From contig JADJCK010000004.1 of assembly GCA_016703265.1 (NCBI GenBank), forward strand, positions 310,001 through 374,000: 64,000 nt of DNA. Direction: 5' to 3'. The notes beneath the pieces are model-generated. The model was given only the letters and a program-made list of their open reading frames with translations, ran no database searches and was not told the origin of the DNA. Positions 47,352 through 57,064 of this stretch are shown here, piece after piece. This DNA comes from a bacterium. GTDB taxonomy: Bacteria; Krumholzibacteriota; Krumholzibacteriia; LZORAL124-64-63. Each line of letters starts with the position of its first letter. Positions within the stretch are counted from its first letter, which is position 1. Position numbers and translations under genes: made by a program.

Positions 47352-47710
47352 AAAGTTGCTTCCTCCTAAAGGAGCCTGGATGCGGGGGACGGCCGGCCTT
47401 GCGGCAGACCGCCCCGGAACCTCTTCACCGTCGCCCTTGCCGGGCGCACGTGTCCGGTGGCCGTTTGTCAAGAGATGGACCGTCACGTGGTGGAAAGGCG
47501 TGTCGGGCCGGGGAGAGGATGACGTCGAAAGTGCGAAGGCTTGTCGTTAGGAATACCTGAGACGCCCTCGTTCGAACTGGCCTGCTCCCCAGCGTCGACA
47601 GGGCACAGTCTAGCGGTCGATTGTTGGCGCTCGGTCAGCGGTTGGTGGATTCATGGCCAATCCGGCGTAAGCAAACGGCGATGATCAAGTCAGGATCCTG
47701 TTAACGAAGG
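47352..47710. other. Gene-free stretch between the receptor and the beta-helix gene
   Basis: 359 bp with no supported gene, repeat or clear promoter; it presumably holds the promoter of the downstream beta-helix gene. Confidence 0.4.
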
Positions 47711-50496
47711 CTAGAACTTCCCCGAGACCGACAGCGAATAGGCCGTCGATTCCGACACATCCGAGTACGTGTACCGCTCACCCGCTTCGGTGCTGCTGGT
47801 CTTGATCGTCGGCTTGGCCAGGATGTCGGTCACCGCGAGCTTCAGTTTCAGCGACTTCAACGACTTGGGCAGCTGCTGCGTCGCGACCAGGTCCAGCCGC
47901 GTGCGCGGCTCGAGGTAGACGTAATCGAACATGTTCTCGGACAGCTTGTCGAGACGACGTCCCACGCGATTGGCCAGAATGCCCAGGTTCGTATCAGTTT
48001 TCGGATTCTCCCATTGCAGGGCGAGGTTCACCGACCAGGGCGCCTGGCCCTGCAGCTGGCGCTTGTCCTGTTCGACCACATCCAGCGTGCGCGGGTTGTC
48101 GAAGATGACCTCCGACCAGACGCGCGTGTAGTTGGCCGAGAAGGTCAGGTGGCGCGTCACGGCGAACCGGTCCAGCTTGCGGACCACCTCCACCTCGAAG
48201 CCCCAGTTGCGGGCTTCCGGCGTGCTGGTGAACGTGGCGGTCGGACGCTCGGCTTCGGCCGTCAGCAGCGTGTCCTCGATGGCGTCGGACATCCGCTTGT
48301 AGAAGGCGCTGGCGGCCAGCACCTGCCCGGGCGCCGGGAAGTGCTCCAGGCGCACATCGTAGTTGTGGATCTGGGCCCGCTTGAGATTCGGGTTGCCGCG
48401 CTGGTTCTCGAAGGTGCGGTAGTCACGGCGCAGCACGGGCGCCAACTCGCGGAACTCCGGTCGGTTGACCGATTTGTAGTAGCCGACGCGGACGTTCGTA
48501 TCCTCGTCGTACATCCAGGTCAGGGCCACCGAGGGAAGCACGTCGCGCTTGTCGATGCGCGAGGTGTCCTGGACATCGGGAAAGAGCTTGTTCTGGACCG
48601 AGTACACGACCTGGTCGGAATCCTCGACGCGCGCCCCGCCGGTCAGCCGCATGACCTCCTGGCGCACCGAGAACGGCAGGTCGACCATCGCATACCAGGC
48701 GTCGATCTCGTGGTTGCCCACATAGGTCCCGCTCAGGACGGTGTCCTGCACGAACTCCCACTTGGTGCCCCGCCGCGGATCGGAGACCTCGTTGTAGTTC
48801 TCGGACGGAAGATCGAGTCCGGCGGCAGGAAGGCCAGGGCGCCGTCGAACCGGTTGGACTGGGACCGCAGCGTGTACCACGACTCCGAATCGAACGTGCG
48901 CGAACGCTGGTCGCGCTTGAAACCGGCCTTGATCTCCAGGTTGTGTTCGCGCGCCAGGTCGTCGTTGGTCGGCGACCAGGCCAGGTCCACGCCGTGGCCC
49001 CGCCGGGTCTCGTCCAGCCAGGTCCAGGTGCGCATGTTCTCGTCCATGGCCTTCGGCTCGAAGTCGAGGTTGTAGGCGAGGTAGCGCCGGTCGGGCTCGG
49101 TGGCGTGCGATTCGCCGTAGGAGACCTGCCAGTCCAGCTCGAAGCCGCCGCCGGGGCCCGGCAGGTGGTGGCTGCCGTCGATCTTGTCGACGAACTGGTA
49201 GCGCTCGTGCCACGACATCGTGCGCCACTCGAAGGTCTTCTGGTCCTTGCCCGACATGAACGTGATCTGGCTGTCGGTGGTGCGGTTGTACAGGTTCGTG
49301 AACCCGATCCGCTGCCGCCCCCAGCGCAGGAAGATGTTGGCCAGCCCGCCCAGGGTGGTCTGCGTGTGGTGCGTGGTGCCGCCGGCGATGATGGAGTTGC
49401 CGCCGATGCGGACCTCGTTCTCGTCCTCGATGTCGGCCTTGTCGCCGTACGACGCGGCGCCCATGAAGCCCACGTCGACGCCCAGCAGCCGCACCTTGTT
49501 GCCGTGCGAGAGGTTGAACGACATGCGCGGCGGGGCAGGGCGCCCCTCGGTGGTCCAGCGGTTGGGCAGCGCCCGGGCCAGGTACGGGTTGCGCAGCGAG
49601 AGGTTCTGGTAGGTGACCGTGCTGTCGCGCAAGGCGTCGGGAAAGTCGCGGCCGCCGTCGTCGATGCCCAGCCAGTCGGTGTCGCCCCGGATCGCGTCGT
49701 ACTGCAGCGTGCTGCCCGTCGCACCGCTGATGGCGCCGATGGTGTAGCCGGCCGCGGTGGTGGGCCCTTCCGGGAACTCCAGCGTGCTGATGCGCACCAG
49801 GCCGCCCGAGAAATCGCCCGGCAGGTCGGGCGTGGCCTGCTTGATGACGGTGATGTTGGACAGCAGGTTGGCCGGCACCATGTCGAAGTTGAAGCTCTTG
49901 CGGTCGCGGTCGACGTTGGTGCCGCTCATCTGGACGCCGTTGACCTCGGTGACGTTGTAGCGGTCGCCGATGCCGCGCACGAACACATACTTGCCGTCGT
50001 TCACGGTCAGGCCGGGCACGCGCTTGAGCGCATCGCCGCTGTTGCCGTCCGGCGAGCGCGAGATCTGGGCGGCGCTGATCGCATCGCCGATGACGCCGGC
50101 CTGCTGGCGACTGAGCATCAGGGCGCTGTCGGTCGACAGCACGCGGGTGCCGCTGACAACCATCTCGTCGGTCTCGTAGGCGCGGGTGCCCTCCAGCTCG
50201 ACCATGATCTCGGCCGCCGGACCCGGCACCACCCGCACGTTCGTGATGGTGCGGGGGTTGTAACCCGTGTAGGTGGCGCGCAGTTCGTAGGTGCCGGGCA
50301 GCAGGTCGGGAAACTCGAAACGCCCCTTGATGTCGGTGGCGGTGCGGTGGTCCGAGCCCAGCAGCACGACGTCGGCGCCGATCAACTCCGATTTCGAGTC
50401 GAGGTCGCGCACCTGGCCCTTCAGGCCGTCAGCCAGGGCGGGGGCGGGCGCAGCCAGCAGCCAGCCGGCCGCCGCGAGCAGCAGGAGTCGACGCAT
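47711..50496 (-). CDS. TonB-dependent receptor with carboxypeptidase-regulatory-like domain, interrupted by a frameshift
   Basis: An outer-membrane receptor of about 928 residues. After a signal peptide (RRLLLLAAAGWLLAAPAPAL) an N-terminal CarboxypepD_reg-like domain (GLKGQVRDLDSKSELIGADV) precedes the plug (SPDGNSGDALKRVPGLTVND, VFVRGIGDRYNVTEVNGVQM) and a barrel ending on aromatic SLSVSGKF. The N-terminal frame is open to about 48733 and the C-terminal frame begins before 48800; the switch is at 48803-48808, where CGTCCGAG would restore a natural DSIFRPENYNEV if it read CGTCCCGAG. A missing C is likely. Substrate unknown; energised probably by the TonB operon. Confidence 0.88.
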
Positions 50497-50641
50497 GGGC
50501 ACCGTCCGGGACGGGGATGGCGGGAAGCGCCGGCGCGCCGCACCCCGGCGGGCGCGGGCGGCGCGGCTCTGTTTGCGACAGGTTAAGAGGCGAAGGTCAA
50601 CGACAGGTTAGGGAATGGAAAAAAGGGGGCCAATCCGGGGG

Positions 50642-50659
50642 AGTTGCGCCGGCGCAAGT
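50642..50659. repeat. 18-bp palindrome copy
   Basis: AGTTGCGCCGGCGCAAGT between the TonB receptor start and the nucleotidyltransferase gene. Confidence 0.9.
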
Positions 50660-50755
50660 CCCGGGGCGGGGCGGGCCGCACGCTTCGATCCCATTGGGCT
50701 GGAATCAATTGTCATCATTGTCCAGTTGCGCGGGTGGAAGTCCCCTGCGATCCGG

Positions 50756-50773
50756 GGTATCATTGTGGATACC
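50756..50773. promoter_or_regulatory. Inverted repeat adjoining the nucleotidyltransferase start
   Basis: GGTATC-ATTGTG-GATACC ends one base before the ATG at 50774 and overlaps TATCAT, a -10-like hexamer (50758-50763). It resembles an autoregulatory operator; no -35 box is evident. Confidence 0.45.
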
Positions 50774-51319
50774 ATGAACGACCAACTGGAATTCCTGGGA
50801 TTCGTCGTGCGCCGCCTTGATGCGGCGCGCGTGCCCTACATGCTGACGGGTTCGGTGGCTATGTCGCTCTACACCCAGCCGCGGATGACGCGCGACATCG
50901 ACCTGGTGGTCGAGTGTGCCTCGACGAAGGCGGCGGACTGGGTGCGCCTGTTCGGGGCCGAATGCTACGTCAGTGCTGAGGCCGTGGCGGACGCCATCGC
51001 GCGGGGCGGCATGTTCAACGTGATCCACAACGAAGGTGTGGCCAAGGCGGATTTCATTGTCCGCCGCGACGACGAGTATCGTCAGGTTGAGTTCGCCCGG
51101 CGGCAGCGCAAGCACATCGCCGGGCTCGAGGTCTCCGTGGTGGCGCGCGAGGATCTCGTGCTGTCGAAGCTCGTGTGGTGGAAAGAGGGTGAGTCTCCAC
51201 AGCAGCGCGCGGACCTGGTCCTGCTGCTGGAGTCGACGGCCGGCATGGACCTCAACTACCTCGAGGACTGGGCCGCGCGACTGGGTGTCGTCGCGCAACT
51301 CAGGGAGTTGCTCGGATGA
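50774..51319 (+). CDS. Nucleotidyltransferase (MNT/AbiEii-like fold)
   Basis: A 181-residue protein with a nucleotidyltransferase fold: MLTGSVAMSLYTQPRMTRDI continuing to DLVVE, giving the GSx(9-12)R-x-T-x-D-I-D core, and a later acidic ADFIVRRDDEYRQVEFARR. KLVWWKEGESPQQRADLVLL resembles the C-terminal helical region of AbiEii/MNT-type proteins. ATG at 50774 has no clear ribosome site; the inverted repeat directly precedes it. It overlaps the next small gene by 4 bp, so the two form a module comparable to nucleotidyltransferase toxin-antitoxin pairs. Toxicity is not shown. Confidence 0.82.
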   Translation: MNDQLEFLGFVVRRLDAARVPYMLTGSVAMSLYTQPRMTRDIDLVVECASTKAADWVRLFGAECYVSAEAVADAIARGGMFNVIHNEGVAKADFIVRRDDEYRQVEFARRQRKHIAGLEVSVVAREDLVLSKLVWWKEGESPQQRADLVLLLESTAGMDLNYLEDWAARLGVVAQLRELLG

Positions 51320-51588
51320 GCCAGGATACGTCGGCGGAAGTGCGCGCCCGCTATCGCGACATGCTGATGGCGCTGACGCCGGAGGAGCGGCTGGTCATGT
51401 GCACGCGCATGTGGGCTGACGCACGCGCCCTGGTCGTCGCCGGCCTGGCCGACGAGCCCCACCCCGAGGGCCAATCGCTGCGCGCCCGGATCTTCCTGCG
51501 CATGTACGGAGGGGATTTCGAGCCTGCCGAGCGGGCGCGCATCGTGGCCTGGTTCAATGACCGTGCGGGCGAATCCGCCGCCGAATGA
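51316..51588 (+). CDS. Small protein partner of the nucleotidyltransferase
   Basis: A 90-residue, mainly helical protein (YRDMLMALTPEERLVMCTRM, WADARALVVAGLADEPHPEG, RIFLRMYGGDFEPAERARIV). The TPEERL...ARALV...RxFLRxYGxDF pattern belongs to a small family I have seen beside nucleotidyltransferase genes in high-GC bacteria; no biochemical role is established. It starts within the stop of the previous gene (ATGA). It could be the cognate partner (antitoxin or toxin). Confidence 0.72.
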   Translation: MSQDTSAEVRARYRDMLMALTPEERLVMCTRMWADARALVVAGLADEPHPEGQSLRARIFLRMYGGDFEPAERARIVAWFNDRAGESAAE

Positions 51589-51645
51589 CCGTTCGAGGTC
51601 CGTGCCTTGCCCTGATGAATGAACGCCGGCGCTCGGAATCGTGAG

Positions 51646-51663
51646 ACTTGCGCCGGCGCAAGT
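51646..51663. repeat. Palindrome copy beside the truncated paralogue
   Basis: An exact copy 10 bp beyond the end of the pseudogene at 51673. The intact paralogue at 57092 has a copy in the same relative place. Confidence 0.93.
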
Positions 51664-51672
51664 GGTTTTCGG

Positions 51673-51978
51673 TCAGGGTTGCGTTGCCGGAGCCGGTGCC
51701 ACCGCCGCCCGCAGCTCATCCCCGAACGCCGCCGCATACCGCCCATACCACCGCGCCGCGATGTTCCCCTGCCTGTCGACCAGCAACGCCGCGATGCCGT
51801 CGTTGTCCGCCGTCCCGAGCTGCCCGCGGAACCAGTCCACATCCAGGTACAAGGTGATGGTGCGGTCACGCTGTGCGCGGTCGGGAATGCCCTGCTTCAT
51901 GCCGCCGTCGATTACCGCGCGCATCCAATTGTAGTTGGTGCCGATGGTGGGCAGGTCGTAGTAGGCGATGACGTTCAT
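51673..51978 (-). pseudogene. Truncated duplicate of the 57092-57655 gene
   Basis: The last 100 residues (AYYDLPTIGTNYNWMRAVI, then DGGMKQGIPDRAQRDRTITL and QGNIAARWYGRYAA) match the C-terminal half of the thioredoxin-like protein at 57092-57655 almost residue for residue, and the DNA is very similar over about 265 bp. The signal peptide and first 80 residues are absent, replaced by unrelated sequence upstream of 51978. It is not expected to be exported or functional. The homology ends next to a palindrome at both loci. Confidence 0.85.
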
Positions 51979-52272
51979 ATCGATAGACAGGCGCAGTCGG
52001 CGGTCGCGAGGGGACTCGGTGCACGCCGGCCTCAATAGAATCGCTGAGGCGACCGCATCGCATACTCCCTCAAGAAGACGAAATCCATCGCAAAGAAGCG
52101 CACGACTTCCAAATGCGAATCAATTGCCAACAGTTGGCTTGACCAGCAGTGAACAGGTGCGCTAAGGTCACCAGCGATCGGACAAGGGCGTACCGACATC
52201 ATGGCAAGCATCTCAGCTCGGCCCGATATCCGAATCTCAAAATTCTGCCGTTATCAATGTGGGAGGCCGTCC

Positions 52273-54918
52273 ATGAACTGCCGCCGTTTGTTTCCCCGGC
52301 CATCTTGTTTCTTTCTGGTCTGCATGGTCGCCATGAGTGCCGGGTTCTCGCGAGCCCAGGACCTCATCTGCCATGCGCAGCCTGATACGATCGATGCGCT
52401 TTTGGAGCTGAATCGCCAGGCGCCCTACGAAGACGGCGCGGTCCTTCCCGCCCTGCAACTGGCCCTGCATGTGCTGCACGAAAGCGATGGATCGGGTGGT
52501 TACGGCCAGTCCGCCATCGATTCCCTACTGGCTGGTCTGAGTGCCGATTTCGCGTCGGTGGGGATCTTGTTCGTGCCCTTGGCAAGAAGCGACATCAACA
52601 ACAGCCAGTTGTTCCATAGCGCGATCGATAGTGCGGGCACGCTTTTCACGACGTACTCGGACTCGACGCGCATAGACATATTCCTAGCCGAATCCAGTGG
52701 GGCGATTGAAGGCACGACGGCAGGCGTTCCGAGCACCGCTCTCGTGTTGACCGGTGCGGCGTGCGGAACGTCGGCGTTGAGCCACTTCATGAGTCACTGT
52801 CTCGGGCTCTACGATACCGACGAAACGACCTTTGGTGTGGAGCTCGAAAGCGGGGCAAACAGTGAGGTGGCGGGCGACCTTGTTACGGATACGCCGAAGG
52901 TCGCGCCAGCCACGAATATCATGAAAGAGCCGGATGTCGGCAGTTGGGCAGGGTTCACTGCTGAGCAGGGTCGGCGCATGAGCACTGCGGCGCTGGCGCT
53001 GCCAGAATTGCGACTGGCATCCTACACGTCGGGCGTCGTGTATCGAGACGGGTCGGAGTCCACCGGCTTGGAGGACACATATGAGGGCGTACCGCACAAC
53101 TCAATGGCGGCAGATTTGAATAGTGACGGCGCGCTTGATTTGGTCTTGGCGGCAGATCGGTCAGCCTTCATTGCCGCAGACTACGACGCGACAACCGGGG
53201 TACCTCTCTTCGACGACCTCACCTTTGCTGTGTTTCCATCAGGTGTCAGTGCGAGTGTTCGTGACGCAGCAGGTGTGATCGTTGCGGACTACGACAATGA
53301 TGGAGGGTTGGATATATATCTGCCCGGCGCCAATGGGCACCGGCTCCTTCACAACAACGGCTCCGGAGTGTTTGCGGACTCTACCATCGCTTCGGGGATC
53401 AATAGTTCCACCTCCTCCGAAAACCAGACGATCTCTGGCTCTTGGGGCGACTACGACGCCGACGGCCGGATCGACTTGCTTGTATTGGTAGAGAGTGCGA
53501 CCCTCGAGGGTTGTGCTTCAACGCGACTGCTCCGGAACACGAACGGGATCACTTTCACTGAGGTAACCGCGGCCGGAATCTCGGGTTCCGGGTGTGTCTC
53601 CGCACTATGGGCCGACTTCAACTCGGACCACTGGATGGATCTCGTCCTTGTGCAGGCCGGACCGGACGGAGAAGGGCAAGGAGATCCCTATCATGGCGGC
53701 TTGTCGCGCTACTTCATCAATGATGGAGACGGCACGTTCACCGACGCTACCGCTGATGGCCTGGATGGAGAGAACGACCACTGGACCTACGTGAACTGTG
53801 CGGCCGCCATCGCCGATGTTGAACCAGACGGCGACCTTGACATCGTGTACGCGAACAACAACGAGTCCGGCTATTTCAAGTGCGTGCCGCTGTCGGGCGT
53901 GGCGCCCATCACTTTCGGATGGTCGGGAGGGTTCGTGATCAACAATACACGAGATCCGCTCGACCTGGATGTCTGCGACTACAACCTCGACGGCCATCCC
54001 GACTATGTGTTTGTTGACCCGGACCAGTACGCCTACACGATGCTGAACATCGACCCGGAGGGGGGTACCCAGCCGTTGCAGTTCACCAGCGAAGTACACG
54101 AATGGTATCGAGTCAGCGACGGGGGAACCGCGGAGTATCGCAATACGGGCCCGGCGGTGGTGGCGGATTTCAACAGGGACGGCGCGGTCGATGTCTACAT
54201 GAGTCGCATATGCACCGACGGTCAGTTCTTTCACTACTACCCAGTGGACGAGAACGATCCGGCCCACCCGCTCGGAAACTGGATCGGCATCAGTTTGCGC
54301 TGTTTCGATGCTGAGAAGAGCAATCGATTCGGAATCGGCGCGACGGTGAAGGTCAGCCACGGGACAGACGTTCAGGCGCAAGTGGTCGACGGCGGCAGCG
54401 GCAAGGCGGGGCAAGGCGCGTTGGATCTGGTGTACGGACTCGGCGATCACCAAGGCGAGGTGGACGTGACGGTCATCTGGCCGGACGGTGAGACCACGCA
54501 GGCCTACACCGGCCTCGAGACGGGCCTATATCACACATTGGGACAATACAAGATTCCGCAGAGCAGCCTCGGCTTCACCAAGAGCTACGACCCTTACCTT
54601 GCGATGTACACGTGGGAGTTCACCTGGACCACGGAACTTCTCACGGAGGAGGCGGGAGACGAAGTGACTGTCACGCCCGCTTCGGGACATCCCGAGTGCG
54701 GATCCAATTCGTTCGTGCTGAACTCCGGCAACTCTGAGATCGAAATCACCTACGACGCCACCAATAAGAACTACCGACACACGCTCTCCTGGGACGGCGG
54801 CACCTGCACCGACAGCTGCCAGTACTCATTCATGGCCGAGAGCGCGCTGTATGGCATCGCAACACAGAGCGCGTCGCCGAAGAGCTTCAAGACGAGTTCC
54901 TGTGTTCAGATTCGATAG
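52273..54918 (+). CDS. Exported protein with degenerate M43-like metalloprotease domain, FG-GAP repeats and UnbV/ASPIC domain
   Basis: An 881-residue protein. ATG at 52273 has GGGAGG upstream and a signal peptide to about residue 29. Residues 80-240 resemble pappalysin-type M43 proteases: HFMSHCLGLYD stands where HExxHxxGxxH is expected (H171, H175 and G178 kept; the catalytic Glu is F172 and the third ligand D181), followed by GDLVTDTPKVAPATNIM and FTAEQGRRM, which fit the family's Met-turn region. FG-GAP loops follow (DLNSDGALDLVLA, DYDNDGGLDIYL, DFNRDGAVDVYM). Residues about 690-770 are a UnbV/ASPIC domain (RFGIGATVKVSHG, VTVIWPDGETTQ). Protease activity is unlikely. It leads a three-gene cluster with 54930 and 55844. 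Confidence 0.82.
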   Translation: MNCRRLFPRPSCFFLVCMVAMSAGFSRAQDLICHAQPDTIDALLELNRQAPYEDGAVLPALQLALHVLHESDGSGGYGQSAIDSLLAGLSADFASVGILFVPLARSDINNSQLFHSAIDSAGTLFTTYSDSTRIDIFLAESSGAIEGTTAGVPSTALVLTGAACGTSALSHFMSHCLGLYDTDETTFGVELESGANSEVAGDLVTDTPKVAPATNIMKEPDVGSWAGFTAEQGRRMSTAALALPELRLASYTSGVVYRDGSESTGLEDTYEGVPHNSMAADLNSDGALDLVLAADRSAFIAADYDATTGVPLFDDLTFAVFPSGVSASVRDAAGVIVADYDNDGGLDIYLPGANGHRLLHNNGSGVFADSTIASGINSSTSSENQTISGSWGDYDADGRIDLLVLVESATLEGCASTRLLRNTNGITFTEVTAAGISGSGCVSALWADFNSDHWMDLVLVQAGPDGEGQGDPYHGGLSRYFINDGDGTFTDATADGLDGENDHWTYVNCAAAIADVEPDGDLDIVYANNNESGYFKCVPLSGVAPITFGWSGGFVINNTRDPLDLDVCDYNLDGHPDYVFVDPDQYAYTMLNIDPEGGTQPLQFTSEVHEWYRVSDGGTAEYRNTGPAVVADFNRDGAVDVYMSRICTDGQFFHYYPVDENDPAHPLGNWIGISLRCFDAEKSNRFGIGATVKVSHGTDVQAQVVDGGSGKAGQGALDLVYGLGDHQGEVDVTVIWPDGETTQAYTGLETGLYHTLGQYKIPQSSLGFTKSYDPYLAMYTWEFTWTTELLTEEAGDEVTVTPASGHPECGSNSFVLNSGNSEIEITYDATNKNYRHTLSWDGGTCTDSCQYSFMAESALYGIATQSASPKSFKTSSCVQIR

Positions 54919-54929
54919 GGGGGTTGGTT

Positions 54930-55835
54930 ATGATCAGATTCATCTTTTCGGCGATAATCGTACTCCAGGGCCTGTCTCTCGGCTCCGCGGAGCCCGCAAC
55001 GGCCGACAGCGTCATGCCGGAGATCGATGGCGTGCTCGGGCTGAGTGCGGTCGCAGATTCGACGGCACTGGCATTCTGGGTGCCTTTGGCTGAAGGGGAA
55101 GCGCTGACGGGATTCAGCTGGTACAACAACGACAGCGCTGCGGCATTTCCGCAGGTGCTCGCGACCAGCGGGGATCCTGGGTCTCGTCCGTCGATTCGGG
55201 ATGCGGTCGTTGTCAGCTCGGATGTCGCCGGCAACGACTCCGCGTGGAGCCATGTCGAATTCTCCGAACCCGTTGCATCTGGAACCTCCGGGCTTTATGT
55301 CTTCCTACAGTTGCCGGCCTCCAGCTCATGTGTGAGCCTGGGGCGAAATGGAGGGGCCGGAATCGGATACTGCGCGGGTATAGGTCGGCCAAGCGCTTGG
55401 ATCGTGACAAGCGAAGAATCCTGGGACGCACTATCGGGCAGCTGCCAGCTGGCAATTGTCGGGGACATCAGCGCCGACAAGAGTCGAGCGGGGACGGCAG
55501 GCGAGCGAAAGGCGGGGACCATTCTGGCGCCCGCAGAGCCCACGACGTCTACAAGCGCCGCGGCAATCACACTGGCGGCGCATCCTAATCCGGCGAATCC
55601 CGGAACCGAGATAGTGTTCACGCTCCCGGGGCCCGGAATCGTAGATCTGTCGCTATATGATTTGCGCGGCGCCCAGATACGGACGCTGATCCATGGCATC
55701 GCTGGACCAGGCCAGCACGGCGCAACATGGAACGGACGGGACGACCGCGGCAATCCCGTACCAAGCGGCGTGTATCTGGCGAAGCTGACGACCGCGAACG
55801 GTTCACTGACGTCGCGAATCACACTGGTCCAGTGA
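54930..55835 (+). CDS. Exported protein with C-terminal sorting domain
   Basis: A 301-residue protein with a signal peptide (MIRFIFSAIIVLQGLSLGSA). The middle is a beta-rich domain (DSTALAFWVPLAEGEALTGF, LYVFLQLPASSSCVSLG) of unknown role. The last 85 residues are an FlgD-like sorting domain: LAAHPNPANPGTEIVFTLPG, VDLSLYDLRGAQIRTLIHG, PSGVYLAKLTTANG. It starts 11 bp after the FG-GAP/UnbV gene and 8 bp before the beta-helix gene, an operon of exported proteins. Confidence 0.82.
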   Translation: MIRFIFSAIIVLQGLSLGSAEPATADSVMPEIDGVLGLSAVADSTALAFWVPLAEGEALTGFSWYNNDSAAAFPQVLATSGDPGSRPSIRDAVVVSSDVAGNDSAWSHVEFSEPVASGTSGLYVFLQLPASSSCVSLGRNGGAGIGYCAGIGRPSAWIVTSEESWDALSGSCQLAIVGDISADKSRAGTAGERKAGTILAPAEPTTSTSAAAITLAAHPNPANPGTEIVFTLPGPGIVDLSLYDLRGAQIRTLIHGIAGPGQHGATWNGRDDRGNPVPSGVYLAKLTTANGSLTSRITLVQ

Positions 55836-55843
55836 GGGCGGCC

Positions 55844-57028
55844 ATGCGAATGTTGGTATGTTTGGCCGCCTGTATGTGCCTGGCCATTCCGGCAATCGGC
55901 ACCACCTGGCATGTTGCGAAGGACGGTTCGGGCGACTTCAGCGTGATCCAGGACGCGGTCAATGCGGCCGCATCCGGAGACACGATCCGTGTCGGCGCGG
56001 GGAGGTTCGACGACAAGCATCAGATTGGAAATCCACCAGCACAGAAGTACGTGCGATTTCACGTCACAATCGAAGAGGTCACGATTATCGGCGCAGGTCG
56101 GGATCTGACCGTCATTGGACCGGCGCAGCCTTGCTCCATCATCCAAGGCAATGATTGCGGCGCGTACCTCGACAGGTACTATGGAGCGGCAGTGGTTCGT
56201 ATTGCCGGCATCAGGTTTGAGAATATGCACTGTGGGGTCATGTCCATGAGCTCGGTCGATTCATTGATTGTGACCGGCAGCGCATTTGGCGGACACCGCA
56301 TAGGCATCAGATCGGAAACTACGCATTCGGAGGTGCGCGATTGTCGGTTTGATTCGGTAGCCTATACAAGCTACTACCATCTGGGAACTTCCGGCCCTGA
56401 CGTCCTGCGGGTAGATGGATGTACGTTCATTCTGGACCTCCAGCCCGCCACACCGCAGCAGCATATGCTGATACAGGCGACGGCAGATGCAGAGGTCGAC
56501 AATTGCACGTTCCTGCGAGGAACTGCGGGAGTGGTCGTGACGCTCGGCTCGGATGCACGCATCCATGAGTGCCTGTTCGATGGCCAATCGCAGGGCGGAG
56601 TGGCCAACGGTGGCCAGAGGATCGCCCTTGAACGCTGCGAATTCCGCAACCAACGTAGCGCGCTGAGTCAATACGGCACCCAGGCCCTCTGGGCTGTAGA
56701 CAACATCCACGTCTCCGACGTGACCCTGGCCACGCTGGAATACGTGGCCCTGTTCGGCGGCTACATCCGCAACTCCACGCTGGCCCGCGGCGAGCGCTAT
56801 GTGGTTTGCGACATCACGCCGGAAAAGCGCGCCGACGCGACGCCGGCGACACTGGACATGACGAACAACTGGTGGGGCACTGCCGATCCCGACAGCATCC
56901 AGGCGTGGATCTACGACGGCAATGACCGCCCCGAGGACCCGTACTTCATCCAGTGGGACCCGTTCCTTCCGGGTCCGCTGCCGGCGCAGAAGAAAAGCCT
57001 GGGGGGCGTGAAGGCGTTGTTCCGGTAG
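55844..57028 (+). CDS. Exported right-handed beta-helix protein, paralogue of 44293-45444
   Basis: A 394-residue protein with a short signal peptide (MLVCLAACMCLAIPAIG). TWHVAKDGSGDFSVIQDAVN and AAASGDTIRVGAGRFDD match the opening of the other beta-helix protein, followed by coils such as VRIAGIRFENMHCGVMSM, VRDCRFDSVAYTSYYHLG and VDNCTFLRGTAGVVVTLG, and NNWWGTADPDSIQAWIYDGN near the end (the other protein has NNYWGASEESQIQEWIID). It ends SLGGVKALFR. Right-handed beta-helices often bind or cleave polysaccharides; here the active site is not identified. Downstream is a palindrome. Confidence 0.84.
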   Translation: MRMLVCLAACMCLAIPAIGTTWHVAKDGSGDFSVIQDAVNAAASGDTIRVGAGRFDDKHQIGNPPAQKYVRFHVTIEEVTIIGAGRDLTVIGPAQPCSIIQGNDCGAYLDRYYGAAVVRIAGIRFENMHCGVMSMSSVDSLIVTGSAFGGHRIGIRSETTHSEVRDCRFDSVAYTSYYHLGTSGPDVLRVDGCTFILDLQPATPQQHMLIQATADAEVDNCTFLRGTAGVVVTLGSDARIHECLFDGQSQGGVANGGQRIALERCEFRNQRSALSQYGTQALWAVDNIHVSDVTLATLEYVALFGGYIRNSTLARGERYVVCDITPEKRADATPATLDMTNNWWGTADPDSIQAWIYDGNDRPEDPYFIQWDPFLPGPLPAQKKSLGGVKALFR

Positions 57029-57064
57029 GCGCAACGGATGTGCGCGGGGGCGCCGCTGTGCCGG

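Noticed and set aside
50576..50610. Direct repeat CGACAGGTTA upstream of the TonB receptor as a Pho box
   Set aside because: The two copies are 25 bp apart, not the 11-bp spacing of a Pho box, and matches near the TonB operon (CCTGTTA) are too short to mean anything.
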